From positions 45,542,653 through 45,606,652 of the forward strand of contig NC_088866.1 of the NCBI RefSeq assembly GCF_032884065.1: a stretch of DNA of 64,000 nucleotides, written 5' to 3'. Source of the DNA: Artemia franciscana. Its lineage: Eukaryota > Arthropoda > Branchiopoda > Anostraca > Artemiidae. How positions within the stretch are numbered: the stretch's first letter is position 1; the number at the start of each line of letters is the position of its first letter. Positions 1-11,670 of this stretch are shown piece after piece. Made by a program: the position numbers and the translations under genes. The notes below the pieces were generated by a model. That model searched no databases and was not told where the DNA came from. It saw nothing but the letters and a program-made list of their open reading frames with translations.

Positions 1-1058
1 GACAGGTACACTAAAATAATTAGTTCAATGCATAAAAATAATTCAGCTGTAGCTAAGGTAGGAAGTGAAGCTAACAGCTATCTGGCTCGGTGTCAAATCC
101 GGAGTTACGCAGAATTGTGTCTCATCATCATTTATACGGAATGTTTTGCCCCAACTAAGAGAGCAAAGGCTATGAAAGAACATGGTATTAATGGGAAGGT
201 AAGGACCTAATAAGCTTATATTACTCAGATGATTTCAGTCCTAGCTAAAAAATACAAGCGAAATTAGTAAACTTTTTGAGGTTTTGACAGTTCAAGATAT
301 GAAAATTAGTTTTAAATTTATTATTAGAAAAACTTAAATTAGGAATAATTATTACTATGGGGAATAAATTATTATAATTGTTATAAATTACAAAGTAGGA
401 ATAAACTACGAATAATGTCACTTAAATTAGGAATAAATGAGGATGAACATACCCCCACGATGGGTTATGTTTGCATCATAATGATAATCACAATTGTTAT
501 TGCTCTAGGCTCATAGCAATATAAAGTGGATAAAATTCAATTTTAACGTGTTTCAGACTACATTGAACAAAAAACATTACATAAATTTATTTCTGTGCTC
601 CATTGTTAAATTATGTTCAAATCTATTAGTGGTAAAAAGAAAAAGAAAAGTCTGAAGCTAAAAGTGAAGTCTCAAAAATATCCCAGGGATTTTTTTTTCG
701 TTGTAGAACAAAGAGAGGTGATACTATGGAATGAGAAAATTGACGAAGTGGGTAGCTACACTTACAAGATAGCAAGAATAAAGCAAAAATGTAAGAAGTA
801 AAAGTATAATGAGCGACCAAATAAATAAAAATATTTTGCATCGAACCTGGAGTCTTTTTTTTACGGCAGTCCCAGTACTTACATTGAGTGGATGAAGGAT
901 TTTTGGATGAGCAATTAACCTATTCTCGGGAAAAGGCGCCCGAGAATATTTATTACATTAAACATTTATTATTGGATCTAAAATGGCTCTGCTTGAATGT
1001 GTTAACATGCCAGAAAATCATGACAGATAATTTGAAAAATTTACAAATTGATACTTAC
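1..1058. other. GMP synthase intron 4 (partial), no gene seen
   Basis: AT-rich sequence downstream of exon 4 on the gene's strand. I looked for the next GMP synthase exon (expected to continue with a GLxKE..VLLTHGD-like peptide) and did not find it, so intron 4 runs off the left edge. Several 60-90 codon open frames on both strands have no recognisable content. Confidence 0.6.
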
Positions 1059-1176
1059 TTGAATAGAAGGGCTTTAGGATCAATATCTACTGTAAACTGG
1101 CCATCCTCTCTAACATTCTTTTTGACCACAGTACCTCCAAATTCTTTGTTAATTATTTGCATTCCATAACATATGC
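1059..1176 (-). CDS. GMPS: GMP synthase, coding exon 4 (catalytic Cys)
   Basis: 118-nt minus-strand exon with an AG acceptor at 1178-1177 and a GTAAGT donor at 1058. It encodes (G)[20 protein letters not shown] then [18 protein letters not shown] and two bases of the next codon. The cysteine of CYGMQ (codon at 1171-1169) is the nucleophile that forms the glutamyl thioester in the glutaminase reaction. The His and Glu of the triad would be in a later exon with the FHPE motif, which is not in this window. The phase matches exon 3, giving PILGICYGMQ. The remaining glutaminase, ATP-pyrophosphatase and dimerisation parts must lie to the left of position 1. Confidence 0.95.
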
Positions 1177-1269
1177 CTTTAAAAGACATTGATTAAAAAA
1201 TATATTAAGAAGTTGATTGGGACCACAAGGAAAAATTTATACTTTTTTTTGTAAAAGGGACAGTTTCTT

Positions 1270-1695
1270 TAGATAAAACAGTTCGTGGTAACAAATTGTA
1301 GTAAGGAGCGACCCGGCTCAATAGTAAACGAATCTCTAAAAAACTGACTTTTGATACTAAAAGATATATCAAAATAATCATATTTTTATGCTGATTTTAA
1401 ATATGTAAGTTTCATCAAATTTAGTCTTACTCATCAAAAGGTACGAGCATGAGAAAATTTGCCTTGTTTTGGAAAATAAGGGGAAACACCCCCTAAAAGT
1501 CATAGAATCTTTACTATTTAATAAAGTAGAATTGAGAGAAAGAGTCAAACCTTAGCATAAATAGCGGGGCGTTGAGAAGGGAACAGCCCCTTTCATACAA
1601 GGAGTAATTTCTGTTCGTTTTAAGTTTTAATGTGGCTCCTTACTTTCAGTTAAAGAAAACTAGTTTTTTCTATTTAATTTTGTACAGAAAGAGGT
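1270..1695 (-). mobile_element. family A copy, internally deleted
   Basis: Begins near 1275 with a slightly decayed form of the terminal hairpin motif, then the GTAAGGAGCGACCCGGCTC stretch, and reads in the inverted orientation as far as a G-rich stem (about 1500). It then jumps straight to one arm of the head palindrome (GGGGCGTTGAG ... CCCCTTTCAT, ending CTCCTTACTTTCAGTTAAAG). The middle 1 kb of the family is missing. It lies in GMPS intron 3. Confidence 0.7.
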
Positions 1696-2540
1696 AAAAT
1701 TAAAGAGAACCGAATTTGGGCGAGCGTTTAAACTCCACCAAAAAATACTTTAGCCTACCACATTTATAGGATTTTTAATTCTATTATTTTAATTTTTGAA
1801 CTGACAATTACAGTTTTACAACTTGAAAAAGTTCTTACTTTTTTTAATTTACAGCATAAAAAAGAGACCCGTAAACATGCAAAAAAATATTCAAACAACA
1901 GACTATACATCACACCTCGGACTCTTTATACAAGGAAAAAAAGAGTAAGAAGACTTCAATAAAAGCTAGTGTGCTTTTATTGAACTGTAGAATATTAATT
2001 CAATTATAGAATGAATTAAGAATATAATATCAATAATTTTATTGATATTATAGAATAGTATTTTGTTTTGTTATTTGGCCAACTAAAATGTTATAGCTAT
2101 GTTACTATTGTAAAATATAAATAATAAAAATATAAAATATAAATATAAATAAATATAAATATACTACTTTTATTACAGACAAATACTTTGAGATTTCCTT
2201 CTTCACACTTATACAACAAATGAGTGTTGGTAACGATAGAAAGGCAGATCATTATCTTTTCTACTATTTTTTTTTAATTCTAAACTTTCGATACAAAAAC
2301 AAAAGTGATTTTTCCTTGAAGCTAAAATGTATAGTAATGTTGCTACAAGACTTTGATACTATTTAACGACGAAGAATTTTTTTTTTTTGCGATGGTTTTT
2401 TTTTTTTTTTTTTTTTTTTTAGCTCAGTGAGGCTGGATAGCTCCAACCCATTTTGTCTCATTTGTTTTTCTTTTCTTTTTCCTCGCCTTTTTTCTTTTTG
2501 TCTTAATTTCATCATTAACTGTATTTGCTAATTTTGTCTA

Positions 2541-2790
2541 TCAAACAGTTCGTGGTAACGAACTGTAGTAAGGATCGACTCGGCTCAATAGTAACCGACT
2601 CTCTAGAAACGAAATTGTAATACCATTAGTTACATTAAAAGAATCGCATTTTTATGCTGATTTTAATATATAAGTCTCATCAAGTTTAGTCTTACCCATC
2701 GAAACTTGCGAGCCTGAGAAAATTTGCCTTATTTTAGAAAATAGGGGGAAACACTCCCTCAAAGTCACTGGATCTTAACGAAAATCGACC
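2541..2790 (-). mobile_element. family A, terminal fragment
   Basis: Starts TCAAACAGTTCGTGG with the terminal hairpin and keeps about 250 bp of the adjoining conserved part, ending at the stretch that codes for nothing obvious after GGATCTTAACGAAAATC. The base before TC is A. It lies in GMPS intron 3. Confidence 0.75.
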
Positions 2791-3202
2791 GGACTCAGTC
2801 GAGGCCTTCGGCCGTTGATTTTTGAATTGAAATCAAATAGTTGCGGGCATCAAGTCATGGCTAATTGTAGAAAAAGCCAAGACAGATAGTCCAATTGAGT
2901 GAGAGGCAATTCTGGCATTAAGCCCCCCCCCCCTAATAGGATGGTATGAAAATGTTGTTAGTTCACTTATAGTTTTTATAGAAGATGTGCAAAAGGTCCC
3001 TCCGATTTTTTTTAAGCGGAAAGGGAGGAGTCCTAAAGAGACAGACTTGTGTCGGGAAACGAAAAAAAAAGTTGCGATTTAGCTTAGTTCTGTTTAGATT
3101 TGTTGGATATATTTGTCTTTATGTTTTCTTTTTCGCCCGTTTCTTAAATAAATAAAGAAATAGATAAAGGTGTATATGAAAGTAGGTAAGTAAATAGAAA
3201 GG

Positions 3203-3318
3203 GTATAGTATAGTATAGTATGTATAGTATAGTATAGCATAGTATAGGTATAGTATAGTATAGTATAGTATAGTATAGTATAGTATAGTATAGTATAGTA
3301 TAGTAGGTATAGTATAGA
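3203..3318. repeat. (TATAG)n microsatellite
   Basis: About 20 units of a TATAG pentanucleotide with two or three one-base slips, in GMPS intron 3. The long tyrosine/isoleucine-rich open frames on the minus strand across it are only the repeat read in frame. Confidence 0.95.
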
Positions 3319-3919
3319 AACAGATGTCTATGTAAGGCAATAACACTTTTTCTTTTTCTTATTGGTGAACTAAACATGACTCTTATTCATTTGTACAGAT
3401 CTTTCAAATATAAATAATATGATTTTTCCGTTTCATTTTTTATTTTGAACTTACTTTCAATTTTCGATTTGTTTTCAATTTTCGATTTCAATTCGTTTTA
3501 TTTAAGGAAACAAAATATATTTTTAGACTGAAACTGATATGAATTTGCACCCCTGAACCCTTTGTACAAAATTGGGTGTTTTACATTTTAATTTGCTTTT
3601 GACAACCTTCTTTACAGCTGACTCTCTCCCTCCTCCCTTCCATTAATCAAACCTAGACAAAACGATAAACTTAATAGATTTGCTTTAGTTCAGCCAAAAA
3701 AAAAATTAGAGAAAACAGAGAGTTGAGACAAGGAAACAAAAATTATGCATGTTTTCGTTAGTTTCTTTTTTTCACTATTTTAAAATAGTTCTTTTCTATT
3801 ACAATTTTTTTCTATTATAATTCTTTTTACCTAATTTCACACAATTGGAAAACAGTGACATTCCAAACTTCTTCAATGTACAGCACTAAAGAACTATACA
3901 AAAGGAAACATTGGATTAC

Positions 3920-4014
3920 CTAATATTGGTAGACCAAGTCGAAATATATTGGGATCGCAAGTGGGAGCATCTGGGGAGTTTACTGAGCCAGGTCCACCAG
4001 AAATAATGATTGCC
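3920..4014 (-). CDS. GMPS: GMP synthase, coding exon 3 (GGPGS loop)
   Basis: 95-nt minus-strand exon with an AG acceptor at 4016-4015 and a GTAATC donor starting at 3919. With the two bases carried from exon 2 it reads [20 protein letters not shown] then [12 protein letters not shown] and the first base of a Gly codon. SGGPGSV is the glycine-rich oxyanion loop of class I glutamine amidotransferases, and the APxxDPxIFxxGxPILG pattern is typical of GMP synthase. The exon is flanked on its 5' side by the Helitron remnant starting at 4265, so that insertion lies only about 250 bp inside intron 2 without touching the splice acceptor. Confidence 0.95.
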
Positions 4015-4399
4015 CTAAAATAAAATGGAAACAATTAATTGTATTCTTTATACAAATACATGAGTGAAACACATAGGTGAAAACATATCTTTCTAGACAT
4101 AAAAATGAAACAATCTTTCCTAAGTTTGGTATGAGAAACTCCTCGTCGAGTCTCAAGAGTGAAACGTACTATTTTCAAGTATCGGATCATTTCCCTTTAA
4201 AATACCCATTGATCTGCGGTGTCTAGGTTTCAATCGCTTGTATATATAAGCTTTTTATTTTCTACTAGCTGTTGGGGTGGCGCTTCGCACCCCCCCAGGC
4301 CCCCGCGCGCGCGCAAGTCGTTACGCGCCATATTAGTTACGCGCCATTGTAGTTGTGTCCCTGTGTCCCACCTGTGAATATAGATAGATATATATATAT

Positions 4400-4610
4400 A
4401 TATATTTTTAACTACGTAAAACTTGCGAATGTACAACATTCTTGGCTGTCCATTGTCTGTGCATATAAATAGATTGTCAGGTTTACCGACTCTTGAACAT
4501 GCAACATATAATTGTCCATGGGAAAAACAATCTGTATTCAGATCTATACCTCATTATTCTAATGATTGCCCTTGAGCTTTGTTGACGGTGATTGCTAATC
4601 GAACATTCCC
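4400..4610 (-). pseudogene. Helitron RepHel helicase C-terminus, broken
   Basis: Conceptual minus-strand translation gives AITVNKAQGQSLE, two stop codons, then GIDLNTDC followed by FSHGQLYVACSRVGKPDNLF. These match the last motifs of the PIF1-like SF1 helicase of Helitron transposases (TINKAQGQS and FSHGQLYVACSRV). The two in-frame stops show that this copy cannot make an active enzyme. Upstream coding sequence is replaced by the minisatellite at 4610-5160. Confidence 0.8.
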
Positions 4611-5160
4611 TGTGTCCCTGTCGTCATTTATATATCCCCCTGTGCCCCCGGCGTCCCCGTTGTTGTTGTTTCCCTGTGTCCCGGTCGTCACTTGTGTCCC
4701 GGTGTCCCAGTCTGTAATTTCTCTTTGAGTGTCGCGGTCGTCATTTATATTCCCTGTGTCCCGATCGTCATTTTTATCCCGGTCGTCATTTGTGTTCTAG
4801 TGTCCCGGTCTGTAATTTCTCTTTGAGTGTCCTGGTCGTCATTTATATTCCCTGTGTCCCGGTTGACATTTGTGTCCCGGTGCTTTGTTGATGGTGATTG
4901 CTAATCGAACATTCCTTGTGTCCCGGTCGCTTTCTCTTTGAGTGTCCCGGTCGTCATTTATATTCCCTATGTCCCAGTGTCCCGGTCGTCATTTGTGTCC
5001 CGATGTCCCGGTGTGTAATTTCGTCAATCAACAAACATGACGCCAGTCGACACACAAACATGACGTCACTCGACACACAGACAACTTATTTTTATATATA
5101 TAGATATCCCGGTGTCCCGGTCGTCATTTGTGTCCCGATGTCCCGGTGAGTAATTTCGTC
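4610..5160. repeat. minisatellite, TGTCCCGGTCGTCATTT-type units
   Basis: Irregular tandem array of roughly 17-20 bp units with the core TGTCCCGGTCGTCATT, interleaved with TTTCTCTTTGAGTG and TCCCTGTGTCC variants. It sits inside the Helitron body and appears to have expanded there. Two copies of a 60-70 bp block containing TGACGTCA and CGACACAC follow at 5030-5095 and 5160-5210. Confidence 0.85.
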
Positions 5161-5206
5161 AATCAACAAACATGACGTCAGTCGACACACAAACATGACG
5201 TCACTC

Positions 5207-5207
<1 letters not shown>

Positions 5208-5280
<73 letters not shown>

Positions 5281-5287
5281 GACAGAC
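5208..5287. repeat. (CA)n followed by (GACA)n
   Basis: About 33 CA units with one interruption, then three GACA units, near the inner side of the Helitron remnant. Confidence 0.97.
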
Positions 5288-5310
5288 AACTTATTTTTAT
5301 ATATATAGAT

Positions 5311-6470
5311 TGAAATGACATTTCATGACCTCAGTGAAACCCAGAAAAGTAATAATGTTGCTACTATTCCAAAAGTTTGGCGCTGAAATTGTGATCATGA
5401 TGTTGAAGTGAAACACAATGAAGTGTGTGCTGTATTCTGCTAGAGGTGCAAAAGCCACCTTATTATTCCCATCATTTCTCAATTAGTCAGCAGATGATAT
5501 CACCCTGCTAGGAAAAACATTAATGATGCACAAACCATGCTATGCAACGTATGTATCATGACATAATTGGTCGGACTGTAGTCAAAGACGAACACAATAG
5601 TGAAGAATTCTGAGCACGAGGTGCAAAATCAGATATCTCACAACAGTATTCGTTTAGAAGCCAGAAACCAACGTGAAGAGTCTGGATACATTACCAATAT
5701 TTCAAATAGATGTAGTAAAAGTTCTTCTGCATCTGAACTCCTTGTTAGTTAGTTAAAGAAGGACCGTAGAAGTAAAGAGACATATTCAAAAAGACCACCG
5801 ACTCGTAAAAACGTAACAAAAAATGTACATAAAGAAATTTTAAAGCCTTTTAAAAAAAATTTAATCTGTCCTCCCCACCTCACTTCACCCCCCAAACAAA
5901 ACCCAGGATACTCCTTTGTCCGGAGCGCTGAAATATGACTGGATCTCACGAATATGACAAGCGTATAATAATCAAAAACCACCGATTGACCACCGATTGA
6001 AAACCGAATAGCAAATTCATTGAACAGGCGTTGGACTTGCTCAACGTAGTCAAGGAAGACCTAGAGTAGAGTAGACCTGGGGTAGTGGCTTTAAACACCG
6101 CCAACAGTGATAGTAGTGATAGAAAATAATAGTAGCGAAAAGTGATTAGTAACGTTTGATCTCTGCAAAACTAACACAAGACCAAGAAGCTTGTTTGGAA
6201 CGATAGTGCCATAGTCTACCGGCTAGCATATACTCAGCAAGGAGCGACGCATTTCGCATATCTTATTTTCCCAACCTCATATAGATCAGATGATCGTACA
6301 ACGTTGAGAAAATTCTGAGACTTAATGCCCTTTCTTACTGACAGAACTAGTCGGAGCCTTTACTGGTTTGCAGAGGTATTTTGACCGAAACAGTCAGCCA
6401 GTCCAAATGATTCCTCAGTGGATGCAACAGGATGTGTGCAACCCCAAGAGAAAGAACTTATAGATACATT
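5311..6470. other. intron 2 segment, no gene recognised
   Basis: About 1.2 kb of mixed AT-rich sequence between the Helitron remnant and the next family A terminus. No coding exon, tRNA or repeat shared with the rest of the window was recognised. Confidence 0.4.
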
Positions 6471-8790
6471 TCAAACAGTTCGTGGTAACGAACTGCAAGT
6501 ACGGAGTGAATCGGCTCAGTAATAACCGAAACTATAAACAAGAGCTAAGAGCTCATATGGCACTAGTGACGAGGCCGGAAGAGCCAAGAGCTCATATGGT
6601 ATGAGCCATAGCAAAATTCTAAGAATCAATAGATTGATTTAAAAGGAAAATCAGAGGCTTAATGCCGGTCAGGATTTAAAATAAAAGCTCTGAGTCACGA
6701 TGTCCTTCTAAATATCAAAATTCATTAAGATCCGATCACCCACTCGTAAGTTATAAATACCTAGTTTTTTCTAATTTTTCCTCTCCTTCAGTCCCCCAGA
6801 TGGTCAAATCGGGGAAAACAACTTTATCAAGTCAATTAGTGCAGCTCCCTGACACGCCTACCAATTTTCATCGTCCTAGCACGTCCAGAAGCACCAAACT
6901 CGCCAAAGCACTGAACCCCACCCCCTAACTCCCCCAAAGAGAGCGGATCCAGTACGGTTACGTCAATCACGTATCTACAACATTTGCTTATTCTACTCAC
7001 CAAGTTTCATCCCGATTTCTCCACTCCAAGCGTTTTCCCAGATTTCCGGTCCCCCCCCCCAACTCCCAACCAATCTGGTCGGGATTTGAAATAAGACCTC
7101 TGAGGCAAAAGTTCCTTCTAAATATCGAATTTCATTAAGATCTGGTCACCTGTTCTTAAGTTAAAAATACCTCAATTTTTCTAATTTTTCCAAATTAACA
7201 CCCGTCAGCTGCCCCAAAGTGATCAGATCCGTTCCAATTATGTCAATCACGTATCTAAAACTTGTGCTTATTCTTCCCGTCAAGTTTCATCCCGATTTCT
7301 CCTCTCTAAGCGTTTTCCAAGATTTCCGTTTCCCCCCTCCAGCCCCCTATGTCCCCGCATCCAATTCGAATTGAAAATGGAGCATCTGAGACACAAGATT
7401 CTTCTATATATCAAGTTTCATTAAGATCCGATCACCCATTCGTAAGATAAAGATACCTCAATTTTCACGTTTTTCAAGAATTCCGGTTTCCCCCTCCAAC
7501 TCCCCCCAATGTCACCAGATCTGTTCGGGATTTAAAATGAGAGCTATAAAGCACAAGATTCTTCTAAATTTCAAATTTCATTAAGATCTGATCACTCTTT
7601 CGTAAGTTACAAATACCTCATTTTTCTAATTTTTCAAAATTACTCCCCTCCCCCAACTCCACAAAAAGAGAGCGGATCCGGTCCGATTATGTCAGTCATG
7701 TATCTTATACTTGTTTTTATTCTTCCCACCAGGTTTCATCCTGATCTCTCCACTTTAAGTGTTATCCAAGATTTCCAGTTCCCTCCCAACTCCCCCCTCC
7801 CCTCCCCAATGACACTGGATCAAGTCGGGATTTAAAATAAGAGATCTGAGTTACGAGATCCTTCTAAATATAAAATTTCATTAAGATCCGACCACTCCTT
7901 CGCAAGTTGAAAATACCTCACTTTTTCTAATTTTTCAGAATTACCCCCCCCCCCCCACTCCCCCAAATAGAGTGGATCCCTTCCGGTAATGTCAATCATG
8001 TATCTAGGACTTCTGCTTATTTTTTCCACCAAGTTTCATCCCGATCCCTCCACTCTAAGCGTTTTCCAAGATTTTAGGTCCCGCAACTCCTCCAATGTCA
8101 CCAGATCCGGTCGGGATTTAAAACAAGAGCTCTGAGACACAATATCCTTCTAAATATCAAATTTCATTTAGATCCAATCATCCATTCGTAAGTTAAAAAT
8201 ACCCGATTTTTTCTAATTTTTTCCGATTTAACCGTCCCCCCACTCCCCCCCCCCCAGATGGTCGAAACGTGGAAATGACAATTTCTAATTTAATCTGGTC
8301 TGATTTCTGATACGCCTGCCGAATTTCATCGTCCTAGCTTACCTGGAAGTGCCTAAACTAGGAAACCAGGAAAACCGGGACCGACAGACCGACCAACAGA
8401 ATTTGCGATCGCTTGGTAGAGATACCAAGTGCCATAAAAACGAAAATTTTACATCAAAAGAATCAGTTTTTTTTGCTGATTCCAAATTAAAATTCATCAA
8501 CTTAAATGTTACCCATCAAAAGTTACGAGCCTCAGAAAATTTGTCCGATTGTTGAAATAGATGGGAAACACTCTCTAAAACTCAAGGAATCACACCAACA
8601 GATCTGAATCTGATGGTGAGATTCCTTGAATCGTACCAGAAAAACCTACTCTAGAAGTTTCAAGCTTCTACATACAAAAATGTGCAATTTTGTTATTTTT
8701 GCCAGAAGACAAATCGTCTTCTGGCAAGTTTTAATGTTGCTTCTTATTTTCAGTTAAAATCATGAGTTTTCTTTTTTATTCAATCATTAG
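6471..8790 (-). mobile_element. family A copy carrying satellite DNA inside it
   Basis: The terminal hairpin begins at TCAAACAGTTCGTGG (6471) and family A sequence runs to about 6535. It resumes near 8440 (ACATCAAAAGAATC ... GAGCCTCAGAAAATTTG) and ends near 8790 with a degraded head motif (TTCAGTTAAAATCATGAG). The 1.9 kb between is the left arm of the inverted satellite array. Either the satellite inserted into family A or this is a larger variant of the family. Confidence 0.6.
6541..8440 (+). repeat. left arm of a giant inverted repeat made of about 330-bp satellite units
   Basis: Opens with GAGCTAAGAGCTCATATGG, then about six diverged units. Each carries a block like TTTCATTAAGATCCGATCACCC, a C-rich tract near CTCCCCC, GAGAGCGGATCC, and CACTCTAAGCGTTTTCCAAG. 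It closes with a CCGACAGACC motif and the inverted pair CTTGGTA/TACCAAG before GCCATAAAAA. The same structure occurs in reverse at 9521-11670. Confidence 0.9.
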
Positions 8791-9520
8791 AAAGATCTGC
8801 ATGTTATCTCTTTTAGAAACAAGATTCTTGCAAGATTTCTTAATGCATATAATTCAAAGGCTCAATCTGGGATTCTGGAGCCATAGCCCCATCCTCCCTT
8901 TGTCAACATGACACATTTTGTGACTTGTTTTCATTTACTGATAATTTAGAGAATGAATTCAATTAGACGGCAGTAACTAAAAATTAATTTTATGAATCAA
9001 ATTAATAGCAGTTCCAGATCACTTAACAACAAACAATTTAAGGAGATACAGATCTACAGAAAGCGTAAAACCGATAAAAAATACAGTTTTTAGCTATACA
9101 CCAAGAATACAGCCTCCCCACTGCGGCTACTTCTACCGCTACAGCATCTCCTACGACCACTTTTACCATAGCTACTACTTAATGATCCAAAACAGAGACG
9201 TCAAAACATATTTTATAGCAAAGGGGGAATGTAAAAAATTGTTGGAAATGGAATCATAAAAAGATATGTGTAAGGATTTAAATGCCGGTAACATTTTCAT
9301 GCTATTAAACCATATTCCAAGTTAACAGAACGTTATTGTGACAATAATAATTGGGGTGGTGGAAATAGGGCTTAGTTTACATCTTTTGGGATTAAACCCT
9401 CTTTTTATGGAATAAACTGCATGTTCACTCAAGTTCTATATTTGGAATTAGGGTAAATATTAGCATGTATTTAGCTATGTTCAAAAATTACATCCAAAAA
9501 TCGTGAATTTTTCGCCTAAT
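8791..9520. other. spacer between the two satellite arms
   Basis: About 700 bp of ordinary AT-rich sequence separating the inverted arms. No coding content, tRNA or recognised repeat. Confidence 0.5.
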
Positions 9521-11670
9521 TATGGCACTTGGTATCAACCAAGTGACATATAGCGATCGCAAATTCTATCGGTCTGTCTGTCGATCTGTCTGTCTCGGTT
9601 TTGCTACTTTAGGCACTTTCAGGTAAGCTAGGACGATGAAATTTGGCAGGCGTATCAGGAACCAGACCAGATTAAATTAGAAGTTTTCTTGTTTCCCAGA
9701 ATCAAACATCTGGGGGGAGGGGGACGGTTGAATCGGAAAAATTAAAAAAAAATGAGGTATTTTTAACTTACAAACGGGTTATCAGATCTTAGTGAAATTT
9801 GATGTTTGGAAGGATATCGTATCTCAGAGCTCTTATTTTAAATCCCGACCGGATTTGGTGACATTGGGGGGGGGACCTAAAATCTTGTAAAAAGCTTAGA
9901 GTGGAGGGACCGGGACGGAACTTGGTGGGAAAAATAAGCACAAGTCCTAGATACGTGATTGACATAGCCGGAACAGATCCGCTCTCTTTGGGATAGTTGG
10001 GGGGAGGCTTAATTCTGAAAAATTAGAAAAAATTAGGTATTTTTAACTTACGAACAGGTGATCGTGATTTCTCAATGAAAATTGACATTTGGAAGGTTAT
10101 CGTGTCTCAAAGCTCTTATTTTAAACCCCTACCGGATCTGGTGATATTGGGGGGGGGAGTTTGGGGCTGAACCTAAAATCTTGGAAAACGCTTAGAGTGG
10201 AGGAATCGGGATGAAACTTGGTGGGGAAAATAAGCAGAAGTCCTAGATACGTGATTGACATAATCGGAACAGATCCGCTCTATTTGCGGGGGAGGGTTAA
10301 TTGTGAAAATTTAGAAAAAATGACGTGTTTTTAACTAACGAAGGAGAGATCGGATCTTCATAAAACTTCATATTTAGAAGGACCTCGTAACTCAGATCTC
10401 TTATTAAATCCCAACCGGATCCAGCGTCATTGGAGGGGGAGGAAGTTGGGGGGCCAGAAATCTTAGAAAATACTTAAAGCGGAGAGATCAGGATGAAACT
10501 GGGTGGGAAGAATAAAAACAAGTCCAAGATACGTGACTGACATAACCGGGCCGGATCATTCGAAAAAAATTAGAAAAAATAAAGTATTTGTAACTTACGA
10601 ACGGGTGATCAGATCTTAATGAAATTTGATATTTAGAAGGATTTTGTGCTTTAGAGCTCTTATTTTAAATTCCGACCAGATCCTGTAACATTGGGGGGAG
10701 TTGGAGGGGGAAACCGGAATTCTTGGAAAAAGTGAAAATTGGGTATCTTTATCTTACGATAGGTGATCGGATCTTAATGAAACTTGATATATAGAAGGAT
10801 CTTATGTCTCAGATTCTCCATTTCCGACTCGAATTGAATCCGGGGGACATAGGGGGTTGGAGGGGGAAATAGAAATCTTGGAAAACGCTTAGAGTGGAGG
10901 GATCGGGATGAAACTTGATGGGAAGAATAAGCACAAGTTCCAGATATGTGATTGACATAATTGGAACGGATCCATTCTCTTTGGAGGAGCTGAGGGGTGT
11001 TAATTTGGAAAAATTAGAAAAATTGAGGTATTTTTAACTTAAGAGTGGGTGACCGGATCTAAATGAAATTTGATATTTATAAGGAACTCACGTCTCAGAG
11101 CTCTTAGTTCAAATCCCGACTAGATCTGTTGACATTGGGGGGAGTTGGAGGGGGAAATCGGAAATCTTGGAAAACGCTTAGAGTGGAGGAATCGGGATGA
11201 AGTTTGGTGGGTAGAATAAGCAAATTTGGTAGATACGTGATTGACGTAACCGTAATGGATTCGCTCTCTTTGGGGGAGTTAGGGGGTGGGGTTAAGTGCT
11301 TTGGCGAGTTTGGTGCTTCTGGACGTTCTAGGGCAATGAAACTTGGTAGGCGTGTCAGGGAGCTGCACAAATTGACTTGATAAAGTCGTTTTCCCTTATT
11401 CGACCATCTGGGGGGCTGAAGGGAGAGGAAAAATTAGAAAAAATGAGATATCTATAATTTACGAGTGGGTGATAGGATCTTAATGAATTTTGATATTTAG
11501 AAGGACATTGTAACTCAGAGCACTTATTTTAAATCCCAACCGGCATTAAGCCTCTGAGTTTCCTTTTAAATCAATCGATCAATTCTTAGAATTTTGTTAG
11601 AGCTCATACCATATGAGCTCTTGGTTCTTCTGGCCTCGTCACAAGTGCCATATAAGCTCTTTGCTCTTGT
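9521..11670 (-). repeat. right arm of the giant inverted repeat
   Basis: Reverse-orientation counterpart of 6541-8440. It starts TATGGCACTTGGTATC, contains about six to seven units with GATCTTAATGAAA and GTTTTCCAAG-complement blocks, and ends with the same CATATGAGCTCTTGG and GCTCTTGT edge. Frames of 60-90 codons inside the units, rich in Pro and Ser, recur because the repeat recurs. I do not call them genes. Confidence 0.9.

Larger units (their letters stand above)
4265..5310 (-). mobile_element. Helitron remnant with 3' terminus
   Basis: Read on the minus strand, the element ends with a GC-rich hairpin (the GGTGGCGCTTCGC region at about 4275-4290) followed a few bases later by CTAG and then T at 4265-4268. 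A hairpin then CTRR-T is the known 3' end of Helitrons. Inside are remnants of a RepHel helicase (4400-4610), a minisatellite block and a CA tract. Another copy of the helicase block edge (a run of TTTGTTGATGGTGATTGCTA) appears near 4885, so part of the body has been duplicated. The 5' TC end was not located, so the right limit is approximate. Confidence 0.7.

Noticed and set aside
888..1169. 93-codon plus-strand frame
   Set aside because: It is the antisense shadow of GMPS exon 4 plus intron sequence.
3119..3377. Tyr/Leu/Ile-rich open frames on the minus strand
   Set aside because: Pure translation of the (TATAG)n microsatellite.
4898..5149. Cys/Pro/Val-rich plus-strand frame
   Set aside because: It is the minisatellite read in frame inside the Helitron remnant.
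11104..11370. Pro/Ser-rich open frame of 88 codons on the minus strand, with similar frames at 18342-18569 and elsewhere
   Set aside because: It lies in the satellite units and recurs only because the unit recurs. Other units have stops in the same frame and there is no start or splice context.
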